A stretch of 64,000 bases of DNA from Vibrio azureus. GTDB lineage: Bacteria; Pseudomonadota; Gammaproteobacteria; Enterobacterales; Vibrionaceae. The stretch spans positions 620,001 through 684,000 of the forward strand of contig NZ_CP018616.1 in NCBI RefSeq assembly GCF_002849855.1, given 5' to 3'. How positions within the stretch are numbered: the first letter of the stretch is position 1; every line of letters begins with the position of its first letter. Shown here in pieces: positions 23,836 through 34,275 of this stretch. The notes under the pieces are model-generated. The model searched no databases. It was not told the DNA's origin and was given only the letters and a program-made list of their open reading frames with translations. The translations under genes and the position numbers were made by a program.

Positions 23836-25500
23836 TTACGCCGCGACTAACAGCTCTTTGGCATTGGCCAGAGTGGAATCGGTGATTTGGCTGCCACCTA
23901 GCAAGCGAGCCAGTTCAGCGATACGCTGTTGCTGATCCAAGCAATGCATTTGAGTTTCGGTTTGGCCGTTTTTGCTGTGTTTGGCAACGAACATTTGCTG
24001 GTGGCCACAACCTGCGACTTGCGGTAAGTGGGTGACACACATCACTTGGGTTGACTCGCCCAGTTTACGTAGCATTTTGCCAACAACGGCGGCTGTTGGA
24101 CCACTGATACCCACGTCGACTTCATCGAAGATCAAACTTGGCGTATCGACTTTTTGTGCGGTGATCACCTGTATCGCAAGAGATATACGTGATAGTTCAC
24201 CCCCAGAAGCCACTTTGGCGATCGGTTGTAGAGGTTGACCCGGGTTGGTTGATACCAAAAAGCACACGTTATCCATTCCAAGTGGTGAGGGGTGCTTACT
24301 GTCGTTTTGCACTTGGATGCTGAACTGGGCTTTTTCCATGCTCAATTCATGCATGCTTTGGGTGATCAACTTATTGAGTTCCTTGGCATAGCGACTGCGA
24401 GATTTGTACAACTTTTCTGCTTGAGTCAGAAAACGTTGATATTGCTCTGCGACTTCTTGTTCTAGCTCGTCTAATTTTTCATCTGAGCAATCGAGCGCTT
24501 CAATTTGAGCAAGCAAATCTTGGTGGTGTTGATACAGTTCTTCTGGTGCCACATGATGCTTGCGCGCTATGGACATGATTTTAGAAAAACGTGCTTCCAC
24601 ATAAGCCATTCTGCCTGGGTCAACCTCTATGCCGTCGAGGTAGCTACGCAGTTCGTTGTTGGTTTCTTCTAACTGGATCATCGCTTCTGCCAACATGTTC
24701 GGCAGTTCAGCCAGTTTGCTGTCCAGCTCTGCAAGTTGGATTAAGGAGTGATTGGCTGATTGCAAAATACCAAGCGCATTGACTTCTTCACCTTCGTAAA
24801 TAAGCTCGATGGCTTGCTGGCAGGTAGCAGCAAGTTCGCCACTGTTGGACAATCGTTTGTGCTCTTGATCGAGCTCTGCAAATTCTTCTTCATTTAGAGA
24901 TAACTCATTCAATTCTTTAATTTGGTATTCAAGCAACTGCTTTTGAGCCTGATTCTGTTGGCTGTTTTCTTTCAGTTGTTTGAGGTTATTGTCGGCCTGA
25001 CGCCAACGTTGATAGGCACTACGCGTACTTTTTAACAAGTTAAAGTGACCTGCGTATTGGTCAAGCATTGCCATTTGGTGCTCGCTCTTCATTAACTGGT
25101 GGTGAGCGTGCTGGCCATGAATGTTGATTAAGGTTTGCCCAAGCGACTTAAGTTGTGACAGCGGTACCGGGCTGCCATTAATGTAAGCTCTTGAACGACC
25201 TTCTTTGGTGATGATGCGGCGTAAAATGCATTCGCTGCCGTCAAGTAAGTCGTTATCTTCTAACCAGCGTGTTGCGTGCAGGTTGTTTTCAAGCAAGAAC
25301 GCGGCACTGACCTCGGTTTTTTCTTCACCTTGACGCACCATACCGACATCAGAGCGCCCGCCTAGGCAAAGTCCTAATGCATCAATCGCGATGGATTTAC
25401 CTGCGCCAGTTTCACCGGTAATGGTTGTCATGCCTTTTGCAAGGTCGAGTTGTAGAGACTTAACAATTGCGAAATTATTAACACTCAGATGAGCCAGCAT
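23836..25500 (-). CDS. recN: DNA repair protein RecN
   Basis: A 554-residue SMC-like ATPase of double-strand-break repair. Walker A is [14 protein letters not shown] near residue 30, coiled-coil arms run through the middle, the ABC signature [13 protein letters not shown] lies near residue 430, and Walker [13 protein letters not shown] follows. The ATG at 25500 has AGGTGA upstream at correct spacing; a start two codons earlier lies too close to it. Two perfect LexA boxes stand directly upstream, so it is SOS-induced. It is followed by bamE. Confidence 0.96.
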   Translation of the reverse strand: MLAHLSVNNFAIVKSLQLDLAKGMTTITGETGAGKSIAIDALGLCLGGRSDVGMVRQGEEKTEVSAAFLLENNLHATRWLEDNDLLDGSECILRRIITKEGRSRAYINGSPVPLSQLKSLGQTLINIHGQHAHHQLMKSEHQMAMLDQYAGHFNLLKSTRSAYQRWRQADNNLKQLKENSQQNQAQKQLLEYQIKELNELSLNEEEFAELDQEHKRLSNSGELAATCQQAIELIYEGEEVNALGILQSANHSLIQLAELDSKLAELPNMLAEAMIQLEETNNELRSYLDGIEVDPGRMAYVEARFSKIMSIARKHHVAPEELYQHHQDLLAQIEALDCSDEKLDELEQEVAEQYQRFLTQAEKLYKSRSRYAKELNKLITQSMHELSMEKAQFSIQVQNDSKHPSPLGMDNVCFLVSTNPGQPLQPIAKVASGGELSRISLAIQVITAQKVDTPSLIFDEVDVGISGPTAAVVGKMLRKLGESTQVMCVTHLPQVAGCGHQQMFVAKHSKNGQTETQMHCLDQQQRIAELARLLGGSQITDSTLANAKELLVAA

Positions 25501-25510
25501 CTTCATTCAC

Positions 25511-25566
25511 CTGTATAACTAAACAATACTGTATAAGAAAACAGTATATACTGTTTCTTTATACAG
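25511..25566 (-). promoter_or_regulatory. Tandem LexA (SOS) boxes of recN
   Basis: Two perfect CTGT-N8-ACAG sites lie at 25529-25544 and 25551-25566, with a weaker CTGT-N8-ACAA at 25511-25526. They stand 11-66 bp upstream of the recN start, like the multiple SOS boxes of E. coli recN. This implies tight LexA repression and strong DNA-damage induction. Confidence 0.92.
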
Positions 25567-25681
25567 TAAAGTGATCCAGGTATTTTTTTCATTCAAGTGA
25601 TGAGGTTTTATACAGATAGCAAGATCTAAGTTGATAAATAACAAGTAAAAAAGGAGAGGCCAGAGAGGTATGAGATAAAAA

Positions 25682-25707
25682 CAGTGGACCGAAAAATCAG
25701 TCCACTG
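25682..25707 (-). terminator. Terminator of the DUF3103 gene
   Basis: An 8-bp perfect stem CAGTGGAC/GTCCACTG is followed on the minus strand by five T. It sits about 140 nt after the stop codon of the DUF3103 gene and before the recN promoter. Confidence 0.8.
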
Positions 25708-25846
25708 CTCGCTTGGGGAAGCGTAATTTGAGGAACCTTACATTAAGGTGGGCAATGTTTCATTCAATCCATTCTTTTGGGCGAAATGAGGCTTACCGTT
25801 TATAGAGCCCTCTATTTATAGAACCCTCCTTTAATGAAACTCATCG

Positions 25847-27055
25847 TTAAGGACGGGTTGGATCGATTTCGAGTGGTTCTAATGTGACGACGGCATTGCC
25901 GCCTGCAGCCGGATGGTCAACATAGCTGCTGTCTTGCATGATGGTATAAAACACATCGACGAAATCATCATCATTGGTTAGGGCACCATCTGGCAAAGCT
26001 TGAATGATTTTGGTCGTGATCTGAGGAATGATGGCATAACCTTGTACCTCTGGATCTGGAATGGATTTTAAGACTTCCTCGGCGACTTGCATTAATAACA
26101 CCGCCAGCTCTGCATAGTTGGTGCCGTCATCTTGCTCCATTAATACAATGTCTGCCGCGCCCCAGCGGTAACGTGACCAGTGAACCACGACTTGGTCTGG
26201 GAAATAATCCGTTTTGTCATAATCAAGGTAAGGCATTTCAACCAAATCAAGGGTAGGGGTGTCGCGACTTGGGTTCACGCCATTGACCAACGCAAACACT
26301 TCAGCGCGGCCAGAAATCCACGGTTCTTGATCGTATTCTAGGCGAATCTTTTTCAATTGAGTGGTTTGAATGGGTGCCGTGGCCAGTTTTTGATCCGGTG
26401 TTAACGCCGATGGAGAGTGTACGGATTGCTTTTCGTCTTGCTTGTGTTTTTTAAACAGTTCTTTGCTTCTTTGCTCAATTTTAGCGCGCATAACATTCAG
26501 GCCGGCTTTGAGCTCAGTGTCGCTGTTACTGTCGATCACAAATACCGGAACTTCTGGTGCTTGATAGACATTAAGCTGATGCACATTGCCATACACATCA
26601 AACGCTTCAATGTACTGCCATTGAGAATCATCACCACTGGGCTCATAAGCAAACAGCGGCTCTACGTTCGTATCTTGCCAAGCATTAAGACTGTTTTTAT
26701 TCGCTAAGCGCACTTCAAGTAATTCGCTGGCTTCATTTTCAATTCCTTTCCATTGACGAATTTTTTCATCGGCTTGGACCATTTGCTGAGTAAAAGCGAG
26801 CTGAGATTGATGATCTAAGAATACGCTCAGTGGCGCTTGGGGATTTTCTTCATCAATAGTGGCGTGGAGCAGTGGAGCCAGTTGCTCGTAGTGTTGGCTG
26901 AGTGTACGAGCAAGGATACGTTTTTGATCCGAGATCCGTTCGGCCTTGATGAGTGAAGGATTCAACGATACGTGCTGATCATTGTGTTTTGCCTGTGCTG
27001 TTGATAAGCCAAGAAGCGATGTGCTGATGGCGGACAGAATAATTATTTTTTTCAT
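25847..27055 (-). CDS. DUF3103 family secreted protein
   Basis: A 402-residue protein with a signal peptide (cleavage likely after STAQA). It resembles the DUF3103 family known from vibrios, whose function is unknown. Visible features: an N-terminal helical region with TLSQHYEQLAPLLHA, a Lys/Gln-rich low-complexity linker around 205-235, and a C-terminal acidic domain with EPWISGRAEVFALVNGV and DFVDVFYTIMQDSSYVDH. No lipobox and no known catalytic motif. It is inserted between nadK and recN, which are neighbours in E. coli. Confidence 0.7.
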   Translation of the reverse strand: MKKIIILSAISTSLLGLSTAQAKHNDQHVSLNPSLIKAERISDQKRILARTLSQHYEQLAPLLHATIDEENPQAPLSVFLDHQSQLAFTQQMVQADEKIRQWKGIENEASELLEVRLANKNSLNAWQDTNVEPLFAYEPSGDDSQWQYIEAFDVYGNVHQLNVYQAPEVPVFVIDSNSDTELKAGLNVMRAKIEQRSKELFKKHKQDEKQSVHSPSALTPDQKLATAPIQTTQLKKIRLEYDQEPWISGRAEVFALVNGVNPSRDTPTLDLVEMPYLDYDKTDYFPDQVVVHWSRYRWGAADIVLMEQDDGTNYAELAVLLMQVAEEVLKSIPDPEVQGYAIIPQITTKIIQALPDGALTNDDDFVDVFYTIMQDSSYVDHPAAGGNAVVTLEPLEIDPTRP

Positions 27056-27307
27056 TTTGTGTCCTTACTTTGATGTTGTGTTTTTATGTAGTGCATCCGC
27101 TCTACTAAATTCCATGTTAGCAACTTATTAGTTGATAGTTTTGTATTCAAGTGAAATGGATTAACTTTTGTTCTCTAGATCATAAAAATTACAGTTATAA
27201 CGACTAAAATTGTGATGTTTATCAATATTTATGTGAAATTTTCGTTAATTATATGTTTTGTGGATGAATTTATTATCAAGAGGTAGAAGGGGTTTTAGGG
27301 AATTTTC

Positions 27308-27454
27308 TTTTAATCAGTAACTTAATTTATTTTTAAGAAATGAGGTTTGCATCTCTTTGTGATATCGACTAATGATAATTACCTTAACGTAAAGGTTATG
27401 GTGATTATTGGCTAAATGTGATCTTTTATTCACTTGGGTTGTTACTGATTAAAA
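27308..27454. repeat. Small element with 14-bp perfect inverted ends
   Basis: TTTTAATCAGTAAC and GTTACTGATTAAAA bound 147 bp of AT-rich sequence. Inside is a second imperfect palindrome around 27371-27405. It could be a MITE or a folded transcript; no target-site duplication is obvious. Confidence 0.5.
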
Positions 27455-27610
27455 TCCTTCTAAGAGCGTTAAAAAAGCAGTTAAAGAAGCGTGCACAAGG
27501 TCAGAGTTACAGGGCGTGGTTACTCAGGGAAATCAAAAAAATAGCTTGTTCGAACCGCAGACGCGTATTTTAGGGACTTAACACGCTTGATGAAAAAGGC
27601 ACAGGTTGAT

Positions 27611-27624
27611 TAACGAGACAGGCA
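27611..27624 (-). repeat. Degenerate REP word
   Basis: TAACGAGACAGGCA is the reverse complement of TGCCTGTCTCGTTA, one mismatch from the REP consensus. Confidence 0.5.
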
Positions 27625-27688
27625 GACGTTTTCTCAGTACCGATTGGAAAAACCAGTACTGAGCAGGCTCTATGAGGTGCAATAAGGG

Positions 27689-28573
27689 CTAAAACAGCTT
27701 ACTTGACCAGCCCAGTTTATTACGTAAAACATGGTAGTAGCTGTAATCTTTCGGGTGGATCAGCTTTAAAACATTAGGGCTTTGGTAAATATGGATTTCA
27801 TCTCCGGGAGAAACTGGCAGAGATACTTGACCGTCGCAACTGACTTCTTGCGTACCACGATTTTCTGGTGAAACGATCAGTTTAATACGTCTTTTACTGT
27901 CTACCACCAGTGGTCGACTGGACAATGTATGAGGGAACATCGGCACCAAACTGATGGCATTCAGGCTTGGTGAAAGTATTGGACCGCCGCCTGAAAGAGA
28001 ATAGGCCGTTGAGCCAGTCGGTGTTGAGACGATCAAGCCGTCGGCACGTAATGAAAAGGCAAAACTGTCATCGATGTAGACCTCAAACTCTATCATGTGC
28101 GCAATTTGACCTGGGTGTAAAACGGCTTCATTCAGAGCGGCATTATGACTTTTTATTTGCCCATGGCGATGCACTTCGGCTTCAAGTAAAAAGCGCTCTT
28201 CCTCAATATATTCACCATTGAGTACCGCTTTTAAGGCGTTTTTAAAATCGTCAGGGTTAAGGTCGGTCAAAAAACCAAGGTTGCCACGGTTAACGCCGAT
28301 CACTGAAATATCAAAGCGGGATAAAATCCTTGCGGCACCCAGCATATTGCCATCTCCGCCTACAACGATAGCCAGATCGGCGCTTTTACCAATTTTGACT
28401 AAATTGGCAAATTTATCTTTTGGAATATCGTCTAAAATAGCAGCGAGACGCTCGTCAAACACCACTTGGTAACCTTCCGAGGTTAGCCATTGGTAGAGCT
28501 CTCTATGGGTTTGAATGGCTTGTTGATCACGAGGTTTGCCAATAATCGCGATCACATCACATGGGTTTTTCAT
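27689..28573 (-). CDS. nadK: NAD kinase
   Basis: A 294-residue ATP-NAD kinase that makes NADP. The GGDGN motif is at residues 72-76 (VVGGDGNM, Asp74 catalytic), followed by the [11 protein letters not shown] segment and the [16 protein letters not shown] motif that closes the active site. Length equals the E. coli enzyme (292). It is divergent from grpE, as in E. coli. Confidence 0.96.
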   Translation of the reverse strand: MKNPCDVIAIIGKPRDQQAIQTHRELYQWLTSEGYQVVFDERLAAILDDIPKDKFANLVKIGKSADLAIVVGGDGNMLGAARILSRFDISVIGVNRGNLGFLTDLNPDDFKNALKAVLNGEYIEEERFLLEAEVHRHGQIKSHNAALNEAVLHPGQIAHMIEFEVYIDDSFAFSLRADGLIVSTPTGSTAYSLSGGGPILSPSLNAISLVPMFPHTLSSRPLVVDSKRRIKLIVSPENRGTQEVSCDGQVSLPVSPGDEIHIYQSPNVLKLIHPKDYSYYHVLRNKLGWSSKLF

Positions 28574-28709
28574 AGCTTTTCCGCACTAAAGAGGCTTGAA
28601 TCAGGAATCTTCATCCCCATAATAATGGCAAGTGACCTAAATATGCGAATTTTTATGTGCTTGAAGTATGAATAACTTGAGGCACATTCCGTTGAATTTT
28701 GGAGATATC

Positions 28710-29306
28710 ATGAGCAACGAAGAACAAAAAGTAACAGAAGCAGAGCTTGACCAGATCATCGAAGAGGCTGAAAAAGTTGAAGCTGCAGCAGCACAAGCTG
28801 AAGTGGAACTAGAAGAAATGGGTGATGAGGCGGACGCTAAGATTGCTCAACTCGAAGCGGCATTACTTACTAGTGAAGCAAAAGTAAAAGAGCAGCAAGA
28901 TGACGTGCTACGTGCTAAAGCTGAAGTTGAAAACATGCGTCGTCGTACTGAGCAAGAAATCGATAAAGCTCGTAAATACGCATTGAACAAATTCGCTGAG
29001 GAGCTGCTTCCGGTTATTGATAACCTAGAGCGTGCGATTCAAGCTGCGGATGCAGAAAACGAAATTGTTAAGCCAATCCTTGAAGGTGTTGAGCTAACGC
29101 ACAAGACATTTGTTGATGTTGTGGCGAAGTTTGGTTTAAAAGAGATCAACCCTGAAGGTGAAGTGTTCAACCCTGAATTCCACCAAGCAATGTCGATTCA
29201 AGAAAGCCCAGATCACGAATCAAATACCGTTATGTTTGTAATGCAAAAAGGTTACGAGCTAAATGGCCGTGTCCTTCGTCCAGCGATGGTTATGGTTGCT
29301 AAGTAA
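28710..29306 (+). CDS. grpE: Nucleotide exchange factor GrpE
   Basis: A 198-residue co-chaperone that releases ADP from DnaK. It has a long N-terminal coiled coil (residues about 10-100, Glu/Ala-rich), then [30 protein letters not shown], and the C-terminal beta domain with FNPEFHQAM and [11 protein letters not shown]. The ATG at 28710 has TTGGAG 8 nt upstream; the in-frame ATG at 28668 lacks a ribosome site. CTTGAA at 28660 could be part of a sigma-32 -35 element, but the -10 is unclear. It is followed by a terminator, so it is transcribed separately from dnaKJ. Confidence 0.96.
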   Translation: MSNEEQKVTEAELDQIIEEAEKVEAAAAQAEVELEEMGDEADAKIAQLEAALLTSEAKVKEQQDDVLRAKAEVENMRRRTEQEIDKARKYALNKFAEELLPVIDNLERAIQAADAENEIVKPILEGVELTHKTFVDVVAKFGLKEINPEGEVFNPEFHQAMSIQESPDHESNTVMFVMQKGYELNGRVLRPAMVMVAK

Positions 29307-29398
29307 CGTGATTCACGTTCTCAAGGGCTGAGCACGCCGAAGTGAAATCAAGGGCTTTTGAGCATTGCTTTCACATTGGATAACTTGAGCGCTAATCT

Positions 29399-29432
29399 AA
29401 CGCCTGCCAATTTATTTGTCAGGCGTTGCTTT
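29399..29432 (+). terminator. grpE terminator
   Basis: An 8-bp perfect stem AACGCCTG/CAGGCGTT with a 13-nt loop, followed by GCTTTTT. Confidence 0.85.
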
Positions 29433-29649
29433 TTATTCTTTATCTTTTCTTTCTGATTCTTTATTCCTGACACCTTGTCTGTTATCCCGATTTTTATTTA
29501 TTATTTCGTATCACTTTTCGTCTCAATGACCTTTATTGGCCCTGTTAACTGCTAGTGCCGTTAACGGCGAATTGGCCCTGAACTTGTCGGTTATCGCGAT
29601 TTTAATGAATAAAGTTTCGTAAAAAAAATCGATTTTTTTTATTTGTTCC

Positions 29650-29675
29650 CTTGAAAAGTATTTTGATGCCCTTAT
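29650..29675 (+). promoter_or_regulatory. Sigma-32 heat-shock promoter of dnaK
   Basis: CTTGAAA (29650-29656), a 12-nt spacer and CCCTTAT (29669-29675) closely match the sigma-32 consensus CTTGAAA-N11-16-CCCATNT. It lies about 120 nt before the dnaK start. Confidence 0.8.
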
Positions 29676-29798
29676 CTATTGTGCATAAGAGAAGCAAACA
29701 ACATATTTTTGTTTGTGAGCTAGGGTTGAAACCCAGTTCAGTGTCCCCACATTAGGGGATAGAGTTAAACGAAAAAGAATTTATTTGGAGATAGCCTG

Positions 29799-31715
29799 AT
29801 GGGTAAAATCATTGGTATTGACTTAGGTACGACCAACTCATGTGTTGCAGTTTTAGATGGCGACAAGCCACGTGTTATTGAAAACGCAGAGGGTGAGCGC
29901 ACCACGGCATCTGTTATTGCTTACACTGATGGTGAGACGCTAGTAGGCCAACCGGCTAAGCGTCAAGCAGTTACTAACCCTACTAACACGCTATTTGCAA
30001 TCAAGCGCCTGATCGGTCGTCGTTTTGAAGACGAAGAAGTTCAGCGTGACATCGAAATCATGCCTTACAAAATTGTAAAAGCTGACAACGGTGACGCTTG
30101 GGTTGAAGCACAAGGCCAAAAAATGGCGGCTCCTCAAGTTTCTGCTGAAATCTTGAAGAAAATGAAGAAAACAGCGGAAGATTTCCTAGGTGAAGAAGTA
30201 ACGGGTGCTGTTATCACTGTTCCTGCTTACTTCAACGATGCACAACGTCAAGCGACGAAAGACGCGGGTCGTATCGCTGGTCTAGAAGTAAAACGTATCA
30301 TCAACGAACCAACGGCAGCAGCACTAGCTTACGGCCTAGACAAGTCAGGCGGTGATCGCACTATCGCAGTATACGACCTTGGTGGTGGTACATTCGATAT
30401 CTCTATCATCGAAATCGATGAAGTTGAAGGCGAGAAAACATTCGAAGTTCTAGCAACTAACGGTGACACTCACCTTGGTGGTGAAGACTTTGACAACCGT
30501 CTAATCAACTACCTAGTAGACGAGTTCAACAAAGAGCAAGGTGTTAACCTTAAGAACGATCCACTAGCAATGCAGCGTGTTAAAGAAGCAGCAGAAAAAG
30601 CGAAAATCGAGCTTTCTTCTACTTCTCAAACTGACGTAAACCTACCTTACGTTACTGCTGACGCAACAGGTCCTAAGCACATGAACATCAAAGTGACACG
30701 TGCGAAACTGGAATCTCTAGTTGAAGACCTAGTACAACGTTCTCTTGAGCCACTAAAAGTTGCTCTAGCGGATTCTGACCTATCTGTTAACGACATCACT
30801 GACGTTATCCTAGTAGGTGGTCAAACTCGTATGCCTATGGTTCAAGCAAAAGTTGCTGAGTTCTTCGGTAAAGAAGCTCGCCGTGACGTGAACCCAGATG
30901 AAGCAGTCGCAATGGGTGCTGCAGTTCAAGGTGGTGTACTTGCTGGTGACGTTAAAGACGTTCTTCTTCTAGACGTAACACCTCTATCTTTCGGTATCGA
31001 AACGATGGGCGGTGTAATGACTAAGCTAATCGAGAAAAACACAACTATCCCAACAAAAGCGGATCAAGTGTTCTCTACAGCGGAAGACAACCAAAGTGCA
31101 GTAACGATTCACGTTCTTCAAGGTGAGCGTAAGCAAGCGACTTACAACAAGTCTCTTGGTCAATTCAACCTTGAAGGTATTCAGCCTGCACCACGCGGCA
31201 TGCCTCAAATCGAAGTGACTTTCGACCTTGATGCGGACGGTATCTTGAACGTATCTGCGAAAGATAAAGCGACAGGTAAAGAGCAGAAGATCACTATCCA
31301 AGCATCTGGTGGTCTAAGCGACGAAGAAATCGAGAAAATGGTTCAAGAAGCAGAAGCAAACAAAGAAGCGGACAAAAAGTTCGAAGAGTTAGCAACTGCT
31401 CGTAACCAAGCTGACCAAATGATTCACGGTACTCGTAAGCAAATTGAAGAAGCGGGTGAAGCGCTTCCAGCTGACGAGAAAGAGAAGATTGAAGCAGCGA
31501 TTTCTGAGCTAGAAACTGCACGTAAAGGCGAAGACAAAGAAGCGATTGACACGAAAGTTCAAGCGTTAATGGCTGCGGCTCAAAAACTAATGGAAATTGC
31601 TCAACAGCAAGCTCAAGCTCAGCAAGCACAAGGTGCTGACGCAGGTGCACAGCCATCTCAAGATGACGATGTTGTTGATGCTGAGTTCGAAGAAGTTAAA
31701 GACGACAAGAAATAA
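29799..31715 (+). CDS. dnaK: Chaperone DnaK (Hsp70)
   Basis: A 638-residue Hsp70 that folds and protects proteins with DnaJ and GrpE. The ATPase domain opens [17 protein letters not shown], with [11 protein letters not shown] near residue 194 and VGGQTRMP near 340. The hydrophobic linker [15 protein letters not shown] leads into the substrate-binding domain, and the tail ends [17 protein letters not shown], matching the usual EEVKD end. Length is identical to E. coli DnaK. TTTGGAG precedes the ATG, and codon use is strongly biased to preferred codons, as expected for high expression. Confidence 0.98.
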   Translation: MGKIIGIDLGTTNSCVAVLDGDKPRVIENAEGERTTASVIAYTDGETLVGQPAKRQAVTNPTNTLFAIKRLIGRRFEDEEVQRDIEIMPYKIVKADNGDAWVEAQGQKMAAPQVSAEILKKMKKTAEDFLGEEVTGAVITVPAYFNDAQRQATKDAGRIAGLEVKRIINEPTAAALAYGLDKSGGDRTIAVYDLGGGTFDISIIEIDEVEGEKTFEVLATNGDTHLGGEDFDNRLINYLVDEFNKEQGVNLKNDPLAMQRVKEAAEKAKIELSSTSQTDVNLPYVTADATGPKHMNIKVTRAKLESLVEDLVQRSLEPLKVALADSDLSVNDITDVILVGGQTRMPMVQAKVAEFFGKEARRDVNPDEAVAMGAAVQGGVLAGDVKDVLLLDVTPLSFGIETMGGVMTKLIEKNTTIPTKADQVFSTAEDNQSAVTIHVLQGERKQATYNKSLGQFNLEGIQPAPRGMPQIEVTFDLDADGILNVSAKDKATGKEQKITIQASGGLSDEEIEKMVQEAEANKEADKKFEELATARNQADQMIHGTRKQIEEAGEALPADEKEKIEAAISELETARKGEDKEAIDTKVQALMAAAQKLMEIAQQQAQAQQAQGADAGAQPSQDDDVVDAEFEEVKDDKK

Positions 31716-31769
31716 GACTTCTTAACTGGGTGGCTGAATCAGTCGCCTAGCGTTGATAAAACTTTGTGT

Positions 31770-31803
31770 GCGGGCGTTTGGGGAAACTCTTACGCCCGCC
31801 TGT
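31770..31803 (+). terminator. Hairpin between dnaK and dnaJ
   Basis: An 8-bp stem GCGGGCGT/ACGCCCGC with a 14-nt loop. The T tract is poor, so it probably attenuates rather than stops transcription into dnaJ. Confidence 0.5.
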
Positions 31804-31915
31804 TTGTCAAGATTGTCTTTCTAGCTAAAGGTTCTTTGGTGTCTTTAGCTAGATTGATATCAACACCAAGCGGCAATTTGAGTCGTTTGCAGTAAATAAA
31901 TTGGTGACGAAGAAC

Positions 31916-33061
31916 ATGTCAAAACGTGATTTTTACGAAGTATTAGGCGTCGGCCGTGATGCCTCTGAGCGCGATATTAAAAAGGCTTACAAACGCCTTG
32001 CAATGAAATTCCACCCGGACCGTAATCAGGGTGATGAATCAGCGGCAGAAAAGTTTAAAGAAGTAAAAGAAGCGTACGAGATCTTGACTGAACCGCAAAA
32101 GAAAGCGGCTTATGATCAATATGGACACGCTGCTTTTGAACAAGGCGGTGGTGGTTTCGGCGGCGGCTTTGGTGGCGGTGCTGGTGACTTTGGCGACATC
32201 TTTGGTGATGTCTTTGGCGATATCTTTGGTGGTGGTCGTCGTGGCGGTGGTCAGCAACGTGCACAGCGTGGCGCAGACCTTCGTTACAACATGGAACTGA
32301 CTCTAGAAGAAGCGGTTCGTGGTGTCTCTAAAGAGATTGAAGTTCCTACACTGGCTCACTGTGATGTTTGTGATGGCAGCGGTGCGAAGAAAGGCTCTTC
32401 GGCAGAAACGTGTGGTACGTGTCATGGTCATGGCCAAGTACAAATGCGTCAAGGCTTCTTTGCTGTTCAACAGACCTGTCCTACCTGTCATGGTAAAGGC
32501 AAGATCATCAAAGACCCATGTAATGCTTGTCATGGTCAAGGCCGTAAACAGAAGAACAAGACACTCAACGTCAAGATCCCTGCAGGTGTTGATACTGGCG
32601 ATCGTATTCGCTTATCTGGCGAAGGCGAAGCGGGAGAAATGGGCGCACCAGCAGGTGACCTATATGTTCAAGTTCATGTTAAAGAGCACCACATCTTTGA
32701 GCGTGATGGCAACAACTTATACTGTGAAGTTCCAGTGAGCTTTGCAATGGCGGCATTGGGTGGTGAAGTTGAAGTACCAACGCTTAATGGCCGTGTCAGC
32801 CTGAAAGTACCAGCAGAAACGCAAACTGGCCGTATGTTCCGTATGCGTGGTAAAGGAGTTCAAGGCGTACGCGGTGGCGGTACTGGTGATCTGATTGTTA
32901 AACTGGTTGTTGAAACACCGGTTCACTTAAGTGCGCGTCAAAAAGAGCTACTGAAAGAATTCGATGAGTCTTGCGGTGGTGATGCAGCGACGAAGCATAA
33001 GCCAAAATCTGAAGGTTTCTTCAACGGTGTGAAGAAGTTCTTCGATGATCTAACCAGCTAA
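31916..33061 (+). CDS. dnaJ: Co-chaperone DnaJ (Hsp40)
   Basis: A 381-residue type I Hsp40. The J domain (1-70) contains the HPD triad at residues 33-35. A Gly/Phe-rich region (about 75-125, [17 protein letters not shown]) is followed by the zinc domain with four CxxCxGxG modules ([32 protein letters not shown]), then the substrate-binding beta domains. I chose the ATG at 31916 ([12 protein letters not shown]); a TTG five codons earlier is unlikely. Downstream of dnaK and probably partly co-transcribed. Confidence 0.97.
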   Translation: MSKRDFYEVLGVGRDASERDIKKAYKRLAMKFHPDRNQGDESAAEKFKEVKEAYEILTEPQKKAAYDQYGHAAFEQGGGGFGGGFGGGAGDFGDIFGDVFGDIFGGGRRGGGQQRAQRGADLRYNMELTLEEAVRGVSKEIEVPTLAHCDVCDGSGAKKGSSAETCGTCHGHGQVQMRQGFFAVQQTCPTCHGKGKIIKDPCNACHGQGRKQKNKTLNVKIPAGVDTGDRIRLSGEGEAGEMGAPAGDLYVQVHVKEHHIFERDGNNLYCEVPVSFAMAALGGEVEVPTLNGRVSLKVPAETQTGRMFRMRGKGVQGVRGGGTGDLIVKLVVETPVHLSARQKELLKEFDESCGGDAATKHKPKSEGFFNGVKKFFDDLTS

Positions 33062-33105
33062 GTTCTGGCAAGACCTGTCGATAAAAAACTATTGTCATTA
33101 AAAAA

Positions 33106-33130
33106 AACCTGCTGCGGCAGGTTTTTTTAT
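33106..33130 (+). terminator. dnaJ terminator
   Basis: A 7-bp stem AACCTGC/GCAGGTT with a 4-nt loop, flanked by A7 and T7 runs. Confidence 0.92.
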
Positions 33131-33136
33131 GGGTTC

Positions 33137-33165
33137 TATATCCAAGTAACCTCGTTCTGAATAAA
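33137..33165. repeat. Solo end of the intergenic repeat element
   Basis: TATATCCAAGTAAC followed by CTCGTTCTGAAT resembles the ends of the elements at 103-294 and 541-708. Only one end is present. Confidence 0.45.
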
Positions 33166-33221
33166 ATCTTTTGACGTTATTTGGTCTATCTATTTCTTTT
33201 CCATTTTGCCCCATATTGTGA

Positions 33222-33656
33222 CTATTTCCAGCATGTACTGGGCGATTGGTGATTGGTTGAAGTCAAAATTAAGACGCTATTGCCTTCGGGAAAACATGGG
33301 TCTTTATCTTGATTTAGGGCCGATTTGGCGGTTGCTGTTATGGTGTAGGCCACACTGGCAGAGCTGACAATCGAAAAAGCAAAGCGGTCAGGATCAGATT
33401 CACAAATTAGGCAACCCTCTGCCGAAACAAGGTGACTCCATTGATAGCCGTTGTTGTAAGTGGTTTCAAGTGATAACTGAATTCGAGCCAGATCACTGAG
33501 TGCGACAATTCTATGTGCGCGCAGAATACGCTCTTGATAGCTTGGGTAGGCGATAACGCTGATCAGTGCAATGATGGCCAGTACCATTAATAGTTCGATG
33601 AGTGTCATCCCATGTCGTCGTTTGTTGTAGACGTTACACTCATTAATTCGAATCAT
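33222..33656 (-). CDS. pilE: Type IV pilin-like protein, PilE family
   Basis: A 144-residue prepilin. The leader ends RRHG, and cleavage before MTLIELLMVLAIIALISVIAYPSYQE gives the type III signal with Glu at +5. Two pairs of cysteines (CLIC and ...DPCF...STCWK) may form a C-terminal disulfide loop. It lies next to a cluster of minor pilins but on the opposite strand. In V. cholerae the gene after dnaJ is a minor pilin of the DNA-uptake pilus, so a role in natural transformation is likely. Confidence 0.85.
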   Translation of the reverse strand: MIRINECNVYNKRRHGMTLIELLMVLAIIALISVIAYPSYQERILRAHRIVALSDLARIQLSLETTYNNGYQWSHLVSAEGCLICESDPDRFAFSIVSSASVAYTITATAKSALNQDKDPCFPEGNSVLILTSTNHQSPSTCWK

Positions 33657-33759
33657 GACGAGTCGTTTCCCCTTCTCTTTTACGTCTATTTTTCTTCGGT
33701 GTTAGCATCTGTGCAAGGTCAATTGATGCACTATTGCTGCTTACATGAGAATTTGGGAA

Positions 33760-34275
33760 ATGCCTCGCGGGTTTACACTACTAGAGATGCTTATCATGAT
33801 CACCGTATGTGGGATCTTATTAAATACGGCGATTCCTTCTTTTCAGCGATGGTTTGAAAGCCATAAAATGCAGCGTTTGGCCAATCAATTGCATCATTTT
33901 ATGATCCACAGTAAATCTCAGGCTGTGCTGCGTAGAGAAAGGTTATGGGCGCATACTTTTACCTCTGAGCAAGACTCGACACAGGGTGAGTGGCGAATCG
34001 ACCTGACGAATAGCAGCACACCAGAGGCGGGAAGGGTATTGTCTTCTTTTTCCGGTCAGGCTTTTACAGGGATTGCGGTTTCTTTTCATTATGTTTCCGA
34101 TCAAATCAGTTTTGGTGATGTCCACGGTAGGCCTTCTTCAGGCAATATTCGCTTTTACCCGACGGGCTCTCCTGAGAAAGCGTTAAAAGTCATTTCTCAC
34201 ACTCTCTCTGGCCGGGTGCGCATTTGCAGTGATCATCCGACCCAACAGCATTTTGGCTACCCCTTATGCCTATAG
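33760..34275 (+). CDS. fimT: Minor pseudopilin, FimT/GspH family
   Basis: A 171-residue prepilin with leader MPRG and cleavage before FTLLEMLIMITVCGILLNTAIPSFQ (Glu at +5). The GspH/FimT domain follows. FimT binds DNA in transformation pili of related bacteria. The start is uncertain between ATG 33745 and 33760; the later one gives the normal short leader. It overlaps pilW by 10 nt and begins the minor pilin operon fimT-pilW-pilX-pilV. Confidence 0.82.
   Translation: MPRGFTLLEMLIMITVCGILLNTAIPSFQRWFESHKMQRLANQLHHFMIHSKSQAVLRRERLWAHTFTSEQDSTQGEWRIDLTNSSTPEAGRVLSSFSGQAFTGIAVSFHYVSDQISFGDVHGRPSSGNIRFYPTGSPEKALKVISHTLSGRVRICSDHPTQQHFGYPLCL

Larger units (their letters stand above)
27056..27688. 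other. AT-rich gap between nadK and the DUF3103 gene
   Basis: No gene. It holds a perfect 14-bp inverted repeat at 27308-27321 and 27441-27454 around a 119-bp AT-rich core, a degenerate REP word in reverse orientation at 27611-27624, and a TCAGTAC/GTACTGA hairpin at 27634-27662 after nadK. The DUF3103 promoter lies near 27060-27150. Confidence 0.55.
29307..29798. other. Gap between grpE and dnaK
   Basis: It holds the grpE terminator (29399-29432), two related degenerate REP-like strings (CTTGTCTGTTATCCCGAT at 29474 and CTTGTCGGTTATCGCGAT at 29584), a GTTAAC inverted pair near 29546-29566, and the dnaK heat-shock promoter at 29650-29675. No gene. Confidence 0.6.
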
